A stretch of 64,000 nucleotides of DNA from Cichorium intybus (GCA_023525715.1 CM042013.1:72260994-72324993), one strand, 5' to 3'; counted from the stretch's first letter, positions 35,420-47,439 are shown. The notes: generated by a model not told the origin, from the sequence alone. A program made the numbers and translations.

Positions 35420-37534
35420 ATGAGCAAGAAGAGGGTAGTAACATCGAGCGATGAGCAGACGGCGTCGGTGTTGGAAGAGGAGAGGCGGAGATGGGAATCG
35501 TTACATCCGGAGATACTGGCGTTAATTTTCGTAAAGATACCACTGGACGGAATGGTTAGAGCTGTTCCGTTTGTGTGTAAGCCGTGGATGGAGGTGGTGG
35601 CGGGGCCATGCTGTTGGCGGGATATTGATTTGCAGCCATGGTCTCGGCGTCGCGTTGGCAGTCATGCGGTGGACCTGGTGGTGAAGAAGCTGATACGACG
35701 GAGCAAGTGTACGGTTCAACGACTGTCTACCTTCCACATGGGAGTATCAGGATTCCCAGCTGTTGCTAACTGGTACGGTTATGTAGTGAAGGTGTTTGAT
35801 TATTTGCCCCTGTGAACCATTTTTTTTTTTCAATTGTTACGTATTCTGCTATAGTTGTTAATTTTGACTCAAACTCAAGTGTACATTCTTGTAAAATCTG
35901 AAGTTACAAGTAGACTATTTGATATTGGGAATTCGAAGTGGGATGGATATAAACGATGATATCCCTCGTAAAGTTTATTAGATACAAAATAAAAAACTAT
36001 GTATTGACATTGTACTATGAAAAACTTTCCAATTATAGCCATATCATTTAAATCGAAATCAATTTTCATGTGTAGATTTTTCAAAATATAGTCCTAAACT
36101 CCTAATGTTATAACTGGATTGATTTTTCAAAATACAAAGTTGACTTAAAAGAGATTCGACAGTACAATGTTGTAATAAAAAATGAAAGATTTAAAATACA
36201 CAAATAAATGAATATACATCTACAGGGCAAATGAGGAAATGCTAGGAAAACAAAGACAAATTAGCATCTTGTTTGTTGGAGGGTATTTTAGGAATTCTAT
36301 ATGAGAAGTTGTTACAAACAGATCTTTTAAATACCTGGGGAAAAAAGATACCTACACCCTTATTTCAAATATACCCCTACATCCATCCTTACCCCAATCC
36401 ACATATCCACCCTATGTCCCCACCCTCACCTGTACCCCACCCACCCCTACCCCAATCTTCACCCACATCCACACCAATACCCATTGTTGTTACTCACATT
36501 CAGTGGATAGGTATTGGGTGTGGGTGGGGCAGGGGTGGAGGATGAGGATGGGGTAGGGTATGTGTTTGGGTGGTTGTGGGGGTATGGGCAGGGGTGTGTT
36601 TTTATATTTTAAAAAACTTTTGGAATTAGAAAAATATGGAAAACAATAATTATCGGTTTCTAAAAGTTTTCAAGTTATTTGAAAATTTGGAAAATGTTTT
36701 TTTATTTCATTTTATTGGAAACTTTTTGGAAACTAATTCAAACTAACGCTTATCAATTTCATTGGAAAGTTATCATGGAAGACTGGAAAATTTTCCACAA
36801 TCAAACGCACCGAATTGTTACAAGCTTTTGCTTTTGAGCCAATCTTTAATCTCAAGGTGTCGCATTACATTGCTATTTCTCATATTTAGTCCTAATTTTA
36901 ACAACTTAGTGACTTACAATACAAATTATAGAAATTATAGACTTACAACTTTTTTTTTTACAGTGGAAGATGTCTGAAAGTGCTGGAAATCCCAAATAGT
37001 GATATCACTGACAATATGATATTAAAGTATATTAAGCCATTACCAAATCTTACACTCTTAGATATCAGCGATTGCTCAAACATCACAGCCAAAGGCATTG
37101 AAGCATTCGGTACTCGCTGCAACTCTTTAATTCACTTGAAAAGAAACATGTGGGACAGCGAAAAGCCTAATGTGCATATATTAGATGATTCCGAAGCAGA
37201 AACCATAGCAAACACAATGCCAAATATACAAAGTCTTGAGTTTTTTTATGCTCGATTTGGTGATTCGGGTCTTTCTGAAATACTAAAAAAATGTAAGTCA
37301 CTTACTCATCTTGACATTGAATCATGTTGGAATGTGGAGTTGCATGGTGATTTCAATGAGATATGTATAACCGAAAGGCTCAAGAGTTTCATTCCGACTT
37401 GGTACTACGGATATTCTGAGTCTGACAATGAAGAAATAAAAAGGAGCCCGGGGTCTTATAAGGATAAGCACTTCTATGGATTAGAATCCTCAGAATCAGA
37501 ACTAGAACCAGAATTAGAATCGGAATCACAATAG
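35420..37534 (+). CDS. FBW2-like: FBW2-like F-box/LRR protein, copy B (intact)
   Basis: Exon 1 is 35420-35772, the intron 35773-36963 (GT-AG, 1191 bp), and exon 2 36964-37534, giving about 307 residues. FBW2 is of similar size. The F-box spans about residues 25-74 (LHPEILALIFVKIPLDGMV, VCKPWMEVV, CWRDIDLQPW). LRR-like segments follow: NLTLLDISDCSNITAKGIEA and IANTMPNIQSLEFFYARFG. The C-terminus is an acidic Ser/Glu tail. F-box proteins bind SKP1 in SCF ubiquitin ligases and the LRRs hold substrate; Arabidopsis FBW2 acts on AGO1. The ancestral ATG is ATT here (about 35395); K9-to-M provides a new in-frame start eight codons later. Two MULEs sit in the promoter, and a copia starts 44 bp after the stop. 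Confidence 0.85.
36350..36590. repeat. C-rich/G-rich foldback in the copy B intron
   Basis: A C-rich strand ('cacccacccctaccccaatc', 'ccacaccaatacc') is followed, after about 30 bp, by its imperfect complement ('ggtattgggtgtgggtgggg', 'aggggtggaggatgagg'). It can form a long hairpin, and the G-rich half has G-quadruplex potential. The copy C intron has only the C-rich half (about 50318-50380). Copies A and D lack both. Confidence 0.7.
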
Positions 37535-37578
37535 GTTGAGATTTTGGTTGGTTTCATGTTCTTTTTTTATCAAGAAAG

Positions 37579-37856
37579 TGTTGGAACTCAAATGTTCTTC
37601 TATTCAGAACTCAAACTGAAATACAAGAAAGGACTACTAACTCTCTAAAACACTCTCTATGTTTTTGTGGTGGTGCATTACAATGAAGCTATAACCTCTA
37701 TTTATAGCCAAGCAAAGACTAAAAACAACAACTAGGTTCAATGAATTTAAACAAAGAGAAAACAAAGTTTGCCACCTTCTTCAACAATGGTGGGTTGGTT
37801 CTTCAACAAAGGTGGGTAAGTGGGTTGGTGAGACCAAGTTTGTGTTTACACTCACA
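37579..37856 (-). repeat. Copia 3' LTR (copy B element)
   Basis: A 278-bp LTR with TG/CA ends. It carries a TATA-like CTATAAATAGAGG on the minus strand at about 37690-37706. Confidence 0.95.
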
Positions 37857-37867
37857 TTCTCCCCCTT
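37857..37867 (-). promoter_or_regulatory. Copia polypurine tract (copy B element)
   Basis: The minus strand reads AAGGGGGAGAA directly before the 3' LTR, the primer site for plus-strand synthesis. The polyprotein stop codon (37866-37868) overlaps it. Confidence 0.85.
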
Positions 37868-40800
37868 AAACCAAACTTGGCTTCAGATTCGTTACGCCGA
37901 TCAGGTTGCGCATTTCAATGTGCCTCACATATGTCAAAGCCTTGGTAAAAATGTCCGCCCTTTGATCCTTCGAAGCTACATATTCCACCATAATTTGCCC
38001 ACGCTCAACACATTCTCGTATGAAGTGAAAACGAATGTCAATGTGTTTACTTCGACCATGAAACACAGGGTTTTTCATCAAGGCAATAGCTGATTTGTTA
38101 TCAACATACAAAGTGATAGGCATGACATGATGTCCGGTGAGTTCCTTCATGAGATTTGCAAGCCAAATGGCTTGACATGCTGCCGCCGTGGCTGCCATGA
38201 ATTCTGCTTCACATGTGGATAAAGCAACAGTCTTTTGCTTTTGAGATTGGCAAGTTACTACATTTCTACCAAGATAGAAAACCATCCCACTCGTGCTTTT
38301 GCTATCAACAGTGTCACCTCCGAGATCACTATCGGTGAACCCAACCAAGTCTTCAATTTCACGACCCTTTCCATAGTTGAGTCCATAATCGATGGTTCCT
38401 TTTACATACCGTAAAATATGCTTTACTACTTGGAAGTGCAAAGTTGTTGGTTTTTCCATGAAACGACTTGCAATTCCAACCGAATATGATAAGTCTGGTC
38501 GAGTGTGTGTCAAGTACCTTAAACATCCCACTACTCGCCTATATTCGGTCGGGTCAACTTTTTCACCATCTTCATCCTTCTTGACCTTTAACTTTGGTTC
38601 CATTGGTGATTTCGCTGGGTTGCAATCTAGCATCCCAAATTGCTCTAAAATCTTCTTTGCATAAGCCGTTTGACACAAAGATATTCCCCACTTCTCTTGC
38701 GACACTTCGATTCCAAGGTAGTAAGAAAGCAAACCCAAGTCACTCATTTCAAATTCTTTTTTCATTTGATCTTTGAATTTGACAATGTCTTCGGTGTTCG
38801 ACCCGGTGATGATTAAGTCATCAACATAGACACCAACAATAAGAGTTTTGCCATTTGTTTTCCTTATGTAAACCGCCGAGTCTTGTGAACATTTTGAAAA
38901 ACCGAGCCCTTTTAAGCTTTTATCTAAGCGAATGTTCCATGCTCGTGGAGCTTGTCTTAAACTATATAGAGCTTTAAAGAGCTTGTACACCTTGTGACTA
39001 TGGATTTTATCAACATATCCTTCCGGTTGGGTGACATAGACCTCCTCCTTGAGATGTCCATTAAGAAAGGCTGACTTGACATCAAGGTGGTGGACAACCC
39101 ACCCATGTTGAGCTGCTAAGGCAAGGATAAGCCTTATGGTATCAAGTCGTGCTACCGGTGCAAAAACTTCATCAAAGTCGATTCCTTGCTTTTGCACAAA
39201 GCCTTTTGCGACGAGTCTAGCTTTATGTTTCACCACGTTTCCAAAGTTGTCTTTCTTCACTTTGAATACCCATTTCAAACCGATTGCTTTATGACCCGGC
39301 GGCAAATCAGTGAGTTGCCACGTCTTGTTTTTCTTGATAGCATCCAACTCTGTTTGCATAGCCTCCTGCCATGCCTTAGAGGTTACCGCCTCTTTGAAAT
39401 TCAAGGGTTGATCTGCAGCTATCATCAACAATTCTCCAGGCTCAAGGATCACACTTTCAGCATTTTCATACACATCAGCTAGCGAACGATATCCTTGAGG
39501 CCCAACTTCGTTTGGATCACTTTCTGTATCGGATGAGTTTGAAGAAATTGGAGTGTATGGGGTTGTTTCAGACTGAATAGGTTCAAAATCTGGGTTTTCT
39601 AATTGATCTGGGTTGATTTCAGGGATGTTTTGGGGTGTTTCAGGATGTATTTGGGTCTGTGGTTCAATGATGGTAAAGGTTTTAGGAGTCACCTTTTCTT
39701 CTTCCTTATTTTTGTACCAATTCCATCCTTCTTCTTCATCAAAGACAACATCTCGACTAACCCGCAACTTTCGATCTTGCGGATCAAATAAACGGTTGCC
39801 TTTCGTTCCATCCTCCACACCTAAATACACCATCTTTTTGCTTCGATCATCAAGCTTCTTCAGGTGACCACCTACAATTTTAGAAAAAGCAACACACCCA
39901 AAGACCTTTAGGTGTCCAAGGCTTGGCTTTTTGCCAAACCAGGCTTCATAAGGTGTGATGTCGGGAAGTGCTTTTGTAGGTAGGCGGTTAAGTAGATAAA
40001 CGGCATGTCTAACGGCTTCTCCCAAAACTCCCCAGGGACATTTCTTCCTTTAAGAAGACTTCTTGCCATGTCCATAACGGTTCGATTTCGCCTCTCTACA
40101 ACTCCATTTTGTTGAGGCGAATATGCTGTCGTTAGATGTCTTTTAATGCCATTTTCTTCACAAAAACTTGTGAAGTCTTGAGAAGTGAACTCTCCTCCCC
40201 GATCTGTACGAAGTGCCTTTATTTTATAACCCGAACTTTTCTCAACCATCAACTTGAAGCGTTTGAAAATACTGAAGGCTTCAAGCTTCTCGGACAACGT
40301 GTACACCCACATCCACCGACTAAAGTCATCTACCAGAAGAAGAAAATACTTGCTTTCGCCAATAGAAGTGGGTGTAATCGGACCACATAAGTCCGCATGA
40401 ACAAGTTGTAGCGGTTTTTGAGCCCGAAAAACCGCTCGGTTTGGGAACGAAGTTCTAGCTTGTTTGGCAATAACACACCCTTCACACACTTGATTTGGGT
40501 GTTCAATCTTTGGTACTCCGGTTGCCATATTCTTTTCTGACATCTTTTTTAAGGCAGGAAAGTTAACGTGACCAAGTCTAGAGTGCCAGATCCAAGCCGG
40601 TTCGTCATTTGTTGCTAAAAGACAAATTGCTCTACCGGTTTTTAAAAAAGTTTTATATAACCGGTTTGGAGATCTTTTAACTCTCAAAAGTAGAGTTTTG
40701 TTTCTATCAAACAATGATAGAATTGACCCGTCCATAATAACTTGACTCTCTTCTTCCGTCATTTGTCCAAGACTAATAATGTTATTTTTAAGACTTGGAA

Positions 40801-42037
40801 TGAAATATACCTCGTTAAGGAGTCTCTGATCACCATTTTTGCAATCGAATAAGATCGACCCTTTTCCCAAAATAGCGACCGTTGAACCATCGCCAAATCT
40901 CACGTGACCGGTAATGTTTTCATCTAGCTCATGAAACTTTAAGCGGTCTCCGGTCATATGGTTGCTAGCACCATTGTCGAGATACCATACCTCGGAATTC
41001 ACTCGACTTTCTCCCGATGTAAGAAGATTAACACAAATCTTCTCTTCCAGCGATACCTTTCCGGATGTGACTTCTTGTGAGATTGCCATCATCAAGATGG
41101 GTTCTTCTTGATTGGCTTGAGTGAGGTTCGCCTCCTCACCATGGTTCTTTTTGGGGCATTCCGATGCATAATGACCAAATTCATCACAAGAATAACATTT
41201 TACCTTGCTTTTATCCTTTTTTGGCTTGTTAGATTCATTTCGGGGCTGATTTGAATCTCGTCCTTGGCCGCGTCCTTGACCTCGACCTCTACCACGCCCT
41301 CTCCCGGCATGGCCTCCACCTCTTCCTTTCGAGCTAGAGGATGATTCTTTCCCATTGTGTTGTTTCGAGCGGGACACCCACTCGGCGTGTGTGAGCAACA
41401 ACCCTTGCTCTCTGTCTTTCTCTCCATATCCGCGAAGTCTTTCTTCGTGGGCCTTGAGTCGGCCTACGACTTCTTCAATCGACATGTTCTTCAAATCACC
41501 GAATTGCTCGATAGAGGTTACGATTTGCATGAATCGTATCGGAACGGCTCGAAGAAACTTTTTCACCACCGAAGTTTCATCGATTTTTTCTCCAAGTGAA
41601 CGAATGCCGGTAACGATTGTTGTCAATTTCATGGCGAACTCATCAATTGATTCGCTATCCTTCATGCGAATCACCTCGAATTCACTTTTCAAGGTTTGAA
41701 CTTTCGCATCCTTGACTCGTTCGGCACCCATATACATTGTTCGAAGCGTCTCTCACGCCTCTTTTGCCGTATCCTTCTCCGCTAACATGAGCAACACGTC
41801 CTCCGGAACTGCTTGGTAAATCGCAGCCAATGCCATGCGATCCAAACGTTCTTCGACTACTTGATTTTGCACTGCTTCCCATACTCCTTGTGCTTGCATG
41901 TTTACCCGCATTTTTAAAGCCCACACCGAATAATTGGACTTTGTAAGTAGTGGATACTGTAACGTCACACTTCCTTCCTTCCCCGTCCTTTGGACGTTCT
42001 CAACTTCGGGATGAGACGACGAGCTTGGTGTGGACAT
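37866..42037 (-). pseudogene. Copia gag-pol polyprotein with two lesions
   Basis: Starts at the Met at 42037 (MSTPSSSSHPEVENVQ). The order is gag, CCHC knuckle (CYSCDEFGHYASEC), protease (WYLDNGASNHMTG), GAG-pre-integrase (WHSRLGHVNFPALKK), integrase (HADLCGP, LRTDRGGEFTS, SPQQNGVVERRNR), reverse transcriptase (LDVKSAFLNGHLKEEVYV, YVDDLIITGS) and RNase H (ALSTCEAEFMAA). It is broken by a TGA at 41753-41755 where relatives have Trp, and by a 1-nt loss in a G run at about 40019-40023 that shifts the frame between integrase and RT. Apart from these two points the reading frame is open to the TAA at 37866. Confidence 0.93.
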
Positions 42038-42440
42038 TCTTGGCGTATACGAAAATTACGTGTAATTTATAAAAAAATTACGTGTAATTTATGAAAATTA
42101 CAAGGATTAAAATGTAATTTTCAGAAGTCCTGGGGCTTGTTTGAAACTTTTTGAAGTATAGGGGCTATTCTGATGTTTTTCTGAAAAATAGGGACTAATC
42201 TGAAATTTTTCGGAAATACAGGGACGAAAACGTAACTTTTCGAAACTTCAGGGACCAAATTGCAATTTCCTGAAACCTGCTACAGTGACGCTACAGTGAC
42301 GCTACAGTTTCGTCTTCTCCGGTCGTCTTCTCCGGCGAGATCTCCGGCGAACTGGTTTTTCCGGCAACTATTCCGGCGACCCTTTGACCGGACTTTTGGA
42401 GTTCTTCCGGTGGTCGAAAAATTCCCGGGAGCTTAACCAA

Positions 42441-42452
42441 GCTCTGATACCA
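42441..42452 (-). promoter_or_regulatory. tRNA-iMet primer-binding site (copy B copia)
   Basis: The minus strand reads TGGTATCAGAGC two bases inside the 5' LTR. Confidence 0.93.
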
Positions 42453-42454
42453 CT

Positions 42455-42732
42455 TGTTGGAACTCAAATGTTCTTCTATTCAGAACTCAAACTGAAATAC
42501 AAGAAAGGACTACTAACTCTCTAAAACACTCTCTATGTTTTTGTGGTGGTGCATTACAATGAAGCTATAACCTCTATTTATAGCCAAGCAAAGACTAAAA
42601 ACAACAACTAGGTTCAATGAATTTAAACAAAGAGAAAACAAAGTTTGCCACCTTCTTCAACAATGGTGGGTTGGTTCTTCAACAAAGGTGGGTAAGTGGG
42701 TTGGTGAGACCAAGTTTGTGTTTACACTCACA
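42455..42732 (-). repeat. Copia 5' LTR (copy B element)
   Basis: 278 bp, identical by eye to the 3' LTR. It would hold the element's promoter; the TATA-like GCTATAAATAGAGG lies at about 42570-42583 on the minus strand. Confidence 0.95.
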
Positions 42733-42737
42733 GAAAG

Positions 42738-43490
42738 TGAGTAGTCATTTTAGATATGGCAATACATCAAACTATGTAAGTTTTTGTGCATGCTTAACTA
42801 TATATTTTGTGGTCTTGTATGATGTTTTGATATGGTTATGTTTATTTATGCAACTATTCACTTTTTTTTGAAGTATCTGACTAATTGATTTTTTAGACAT
42901 GAAATACGTTTGATGTTGGTTATACTTTGTCTAAATTATTAAGCTATCGAATTATTTCGAGCATTATAAATGAACACAAGAATGAAACCAACGTGTTATC
43001 TGTTAGTTTTGTGAGTAGTAGTGACATGGATTTAAAAAATTTTCATGTGGCGATAAATGCTAATTGTGGAAGAAATTCCAATTAAGCAATTTTTGAGGTT
43101 TGTGGTGTTGACTTAGGGTTGAATGGATTAAGACTTGTACGCAATTTAACCATAGATGTCTTATTGAAAGTTGTTAAACACATAATCATCTTTTGGTAGA
43201 TATTAAATTCAGAGTTAATATGATTAGTTACGACTATGCAAGGATAGGACAAGGAACGTGAAAACTGAGAAGTTCTAGATACCAAGTTTCACTGCATGTA
43301 ATCATTGGATCACACGACGTGTTAAAAAAAGTACGATGATGTGTTTGTCTAATGCTAAGGTACGGTTGACCTGACAATACCTCAGACTCCCGCGGTCCGT
43401 CCTTCTTGTCGAATAAAGTCAGCGCTCCCTAAGGCGAACTACCAGGTCTGATAAATAGTTGTCCAATAGCTCCTGAAGTTGCACAGACAG
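42738..43490. other. 3' flank of copy B, no gene seen
   Basis: The first 150 bp match the 3' flanks of copies A, C and D ('agatatggcaat', 'catcaaactatg'). The remainder is unassigned. Confidence 0.5.
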
Positions 43491-45230
43491 TGTAACACCC
43501 AACTTTTCAGTACAAGGTACACCTAGATTTTTCTTTAAAATGTAATACTAGTGTACACTTATACCACTTGATAGAACAATAAGTCATCAACAGGATCATA
43601 TTCTCACACCAGGCACAAGATCGAGTCGGTCGCGACGTCATTCTTTTCTTGCAAAACAAACCAACAGTAGCAGTGAGCTAAAGCTCAATGAGTAATCGAA
43701 AGCATAAGGACTATGCGTCATCACACGATGTAGTAACAACTCGATTCAACTCACAAATTACAACCATTCGACATTACCCTACTAAGCAAGTCTACAACTT
43801 AACCACTTAGGTAAACAACCTAGCCACCTAGGCTTATAGTCTAGCCACCTAGGCTTATAGTCTAGCCTCCTAGGCTTATAATGTAGCAACCTAGGCTTAT
43901 ATTCCAGCCACGAAGGCAAAACTAGACACTAAGGCATACACTCTAACTACATAGACCACACACTAGCCACAAAGGCACAATTAGACACTCCCGCCTAGGT
44001 ATACACTCTCTCGACTAAGGCATATAACTCCACTACTAAGGTGACTAATATTAATTAAGGTATACATGCAAACTTAACAAAATCATATAATAATTATAAT
44101 ATACAAGGATTCAAATATTAATGATTTTCCTTAATTTATATCCCAACTCTTAAGCTACTCAAGCTTAACCTAGCCACATAGGCACTTTTCCAGCCACTTA
44201 GGCAAATGTCTTAGCCACTTAGGCACTTTACTAGCCACACATGCAATCACTCCGGCCACATAGGCACTCACACAAGCCACATAGACAATCACTCAAGCCA
44301 CATAGTTACTATCTCTACACTAAGCAATATCTAGACACACATGCACTATTATCAGTTAAGTAATATCTAGCAACACATGCATTCTACCAAGCTACAAATG
44401 GATTGTCCAAGTTAATTAGGCAATATACAAGCTATATATACATTTATCCAAGCCACTTAGGCAATAACATACCACTTAAGCAATAACAAGTCACTTAGGC
44501 ACCTGCATTAAATCACACACATTCACAGTCATATCATACATGAGGGTGGGGAGGAGGTTACTCACATGAGAGAGTCAATTGTCAACCCAAGACACAATGA
44601 CCACAAGTCCCCTAGCCGAGTCTCTTCCCCCTCAATCAACCTACATTAGGTGTTTCAATCACATATTATCATTTACAATTAATTTACACGCCTACAAAGG
44701 GCTTGCTATAATTAGATATCACGGCTTAGCCTTACTAGCCCACACGTCCTTTTAAAAGGACAAATTGTGACTTTCTGCCAAGTCTACGCGTCGCGACGAA
44801 TGGACCGTCGCATCGCGACATATACAACTCACATGAGCCATATCGCAATCATGATCACTTATGTGTCATGACCCATGATCATCGTGTCGCGAAGGTTGAA
44901 GGTCCAACCCCCTTCGGTCTATCCCGATTCAGACCTCAATCTAATGTTTCAAGGACATCGATCAACTAGGTTTTGATCTTAATTCACTGCAAGGTCTACA
45001 AAACAAGTCTAATCAACAGAACACCACTAATCTCACATCTAGGGTTTCAAAACCCAACAAATCCCCAAATTAACAACCATACCTTGATTTCAAGTAGTCT
45101 GTAACAATCCTAAATATCATACACTTCACTCCTCGGTTCTTCCTTTGATTATACCTTCGTGTCTCTGTTGAAGTGATGCATTTAGCCGAGGTAGTCATGG
45201 GGGCTGGGACTATGTAGCAACTTTCAGACG
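43491..45230. repeat. LTR-like repetitive DNA, probable Ty3/gypsy remnant
   Basis: Begins TGTAACACCC, like the terminus of many plant gypsy LTRs, and has the mixed low-complexity character of the 18.2-21.0 kb LTR. No second end, PBS or coding region was identified, so a solo LTR or fragment is inferred only. Confidence 0.4.
43790..44520. repeat. Degenerate 21-bp tandem repeat
   Basis: Four near-perfect units of about 21 bp ('agccacctaggcttatagtc') at about 43826-43910 pass into a long tail of diverged 'agccacataggca' units. The repeats are not separated by unique spacers. Confidence 0.8.
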
Positions 45231-45242
45231 GCAGGCGTCTGA

Positions 45243-45330
45243 AAAAATTTCATGCTTCGCAAAATCTCATCCCAAAATGTGATCCAAGCATCAAAAAATT
45301 TCACGCTTCGCAAAATCTCATTCCGTTCCA
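45243..45330. repeat. Direct repeat, 'cgcttcgcaaaatctcat'
   Basis: 'aaaaaatttca.gcttcgcaa' plus 'aatctcat' occurs twice, with starts about 50 bp apart. No gene is associated. Confidence 0.8.
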
Positions 45331-46001
45331 CCTCTGCTATATTCTCCGTTCCCGTTTCGAAATTATCTGCATTTAAACATAAAAAAAACTATAAAGTTTC
45401 CCGAGCGATAAAAAATATAAAAATAGAAAATACGCATGCAAATTAAACTAAAATTGAAATAAAACGTACTGAATAAATTATAAAAATAAGAACAACCGAG
45501 CTTTTGATCCAAGCAATATTCATTATAAAAACACAATAATTTAGATGCAGCTACAACAAATTCACAATTTAGCTTATTTAATCCCAACTCCAACTACTCC
45601 AGTCGATCCATAACTTTTTCAATTGCACCACCAACCTCAATTCATCCATAATGTTGTTCCACCACCATAGTACATCCACCACCACCCATCGAGGCCGATG
45701 GCATCTTACTACCAGATGTACCCATCTAACAACTAACTAACTCAGCAAGTACTGAATCATGAATCAAATATTCAAGAACTTGTTTGCATAAAGAAAGCCG
45801 AGTTACCAGATTTTGACTTTGTTCAGATATCAGAAAGCTGTGAAACCATTTCCAATCTAACTTGTAATCCTTCTTTCAATCCCAAGTCTTCACCCAAGAC
45901 TCGAATCAACCATTATCGCCATTCTCAACATCCCGAAAAGAAACTCAATCAGAACCAAGAAACTCAATTGGAATCAACACGATAATTTTCGGTTATTTAG
46001 A
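45331..46001. other. Unassigned DNA
   Basis: No recognised protein. It may include the former 3' part or intron of the NPH3-type fragment that lies on the other side of the hAT element. Confidence 0.3.
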
Positions 46002-46009
46002 GGTATACA

Positions 46010-46847
46010 CAGTGTTGCAAAACTCGGCCAATTCGGCCGAGTACTCGACCTTGGAATCGGACTCGGTTCTTTTCCTTGGCGAGTTTAACCAACTCATTTA
46101 AAAAATCGGATTTAGTAAACCTCGGTCAAAACCCGACTAATCGGCCCAAATCAATCCAAATAGAACAAACTCGGTCCACATTAAGCCCAAATTCGACCCA
46201 AAATGGATCCAAATTAAGCCCAATGTAATTTTTTAACTGACCTAGTGAAACCACGAGTCAACCTAGTTAAAAGGTAAATAACTCACACCCCTTAGACAAC
46301 TATTTATAATTAGAAAGACTCTTGTGTTTTTTGTGTTTGAGGCGATGTGGGATAAACGCAACTGATTGAATCACGTTATTGTGTTTTTTTTGTGTTTTAG
46401 GCTATGTGTATATGAAAAACTTACGCTTCCAAGATTCATCGTCATCTCCTATATACAATCGATTCATTCAAGTAAATTCAGCATACGTGTAAGTGTGTTT
46501 GTATATGATTGTGTCATGTGTTTGTATATCAAATTTGGATTCAACATATGTGTGGGTGTATTTGTATATGCCCGTGGTTCTTTGTTCTTTCAAATCATTT
46601 ATGGGTGATAACATATAAATTATCAATAATAATGTACGTTTTCAATATGCATGCAAGGTGTTTGATGATATGCTTGAAAGAGAAGTCATACATTTGCTTC
46701 ATCTATTTTGTACTAAGTTTCTATGAAATTATAATATTGTCATGAATAGTGCTCACCGAGTACTCGTCGAGTACTCATCGCCTAGATGATTACTCGCTCC
46801 TCGCTAGCCCACCGACCTCGCAACGCCTAGCGACATTTGCAACACTG
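46010..46847. mobile_element. hAT-type element inserted in an NPH3-like fragment
   Basis: 838 bp with inverted ends CAGTGTTGCAAA / TTTGCAACACTG. Flanks are GGTATACA (46002-46009) and GGTATACG (46848-46855), an 8-bp TSD with one mismatch. The interior is rich in 'actcggccgagtactcg' motifs near both ends. No transposase was seen. Confidence 0.85.
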
Positions 46848-46856
46848 GGTATACGA

Positions 46857-46990
46857 CGATGCAGTAGAGATGGGAGATGTTTGCGAATGTGATTTTGAAG
46901 TTGATACCGTAAAATAATTTTGGGGCTAGTTCGAATGCTTCTAGTCCACCGGGGAAGTTGATGAGGTCTAATTTTGAGGGATTTGGTCGC
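46857..46990 (-). pseudogene. NPH3/RPT2-like BTB-domain fragment
   Basis: The minus strand reads KRPNPSKLDLINFPGG, then LEAFELAPKLFYGINFKITF and ANISHLYCIVY. That matches the BTB region of plant NPH3/RPT2-like proteins (pattern F-P-G-G-x-x-A-F-E-L-A-x-K-x-x-Y-G). These proteins are substrate adaptors of CUL3 E3 ligases in phototropin signalling. About 45 residues remain of a normal 550-650. The hAT element interrupts the reading just after CIVY. Upstream DNA in another frame (MFIFPTKESIDLSG) may be its diverged start. Confidence 0.6.
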
Positions 46991-47124
46991 TTGTTTCAGA
47001 TTTGATTCAAGCCTGAACCGGAAGTCATCGAACTCGTTGGAATCTGATTCCCCTGACAGATCTATCGACTCCTTCGTCGGAAATATGAACAAATGGTGTA
47101 GAGGTAGATTCCGATTACATGTCT

Positions 47125-47130
<6 letters not shown>

Positions 47131-47170
<40 letters not shown>

Positions 47171-47221
47171 GGGTGGGGTAAAATTGAAATCCGATCACCG
47201 AGTGGAGAGAGAGAGAGAGAG
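47131..47221. repeat. (GA)n microsatellites
   Basis: Runs of GA at 47131-47167 and 47203-47221. They lie upstream of the NPH3-like fragment on its strand, where plant 5' UTRs often carry such runs. Confidence 0.95.
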
Positions 47222-47439
47222 GGTGGTGAATTTTTTATATTTTTTAATTATTAAAAATGTAAATGGGTAAAAAGAAAATTAAAAAAGAAATTAAAAGGGT
47301 AAAATAGACATTTGAATTGGAATAGGGACTAATTCTGCAACGAAACATTGTCAAAAGAACCATTTATTCAAAATTGTTAAGGTTTGGACCAAAACCCGGA
47401 AAAACTGCAAACCACATGAACCATTTTTGTAGTTTTATC

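Larger units (their letters stand above)
37579..42732 (-). mobile_element. Complete-length Ty1/copia in the 3' UTR of copy B
   Basis: LTRs of 278 bp at 37579-37856 and 42455-42732 appear identical base for base. The 5-bp TSD GAAAG flanks the element (37574-37578 and 42733-42737), and the sequence after it continues the copy B 3' flank. PBS and PPT are in place. The element lies antisense to the F-box gene. The internal frame has one nonsense codon and one frameshift, so although very young it appears non-autonomous. Confidence 0.96.

Noticed and set aside
35773..35815. Reading exon 1 of copy B through to the stop after DYLPL
   Set aside because: All copies share a GT donor at the same place, and splicing gives a continuous FBW2-like protein.
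36980..36982. Separate start for an LRR-only protein in exon 2 of copies B and C
   Set aside because: The codon is GTG, and the exon is preceded by a clear AG acceptor in frame with exon 1.
43790..44520. CRISPR-like regular repeats
   Set aside because: Units are contiguous and degenerate with no unique spacers, and the genome is a plant nuclear one.
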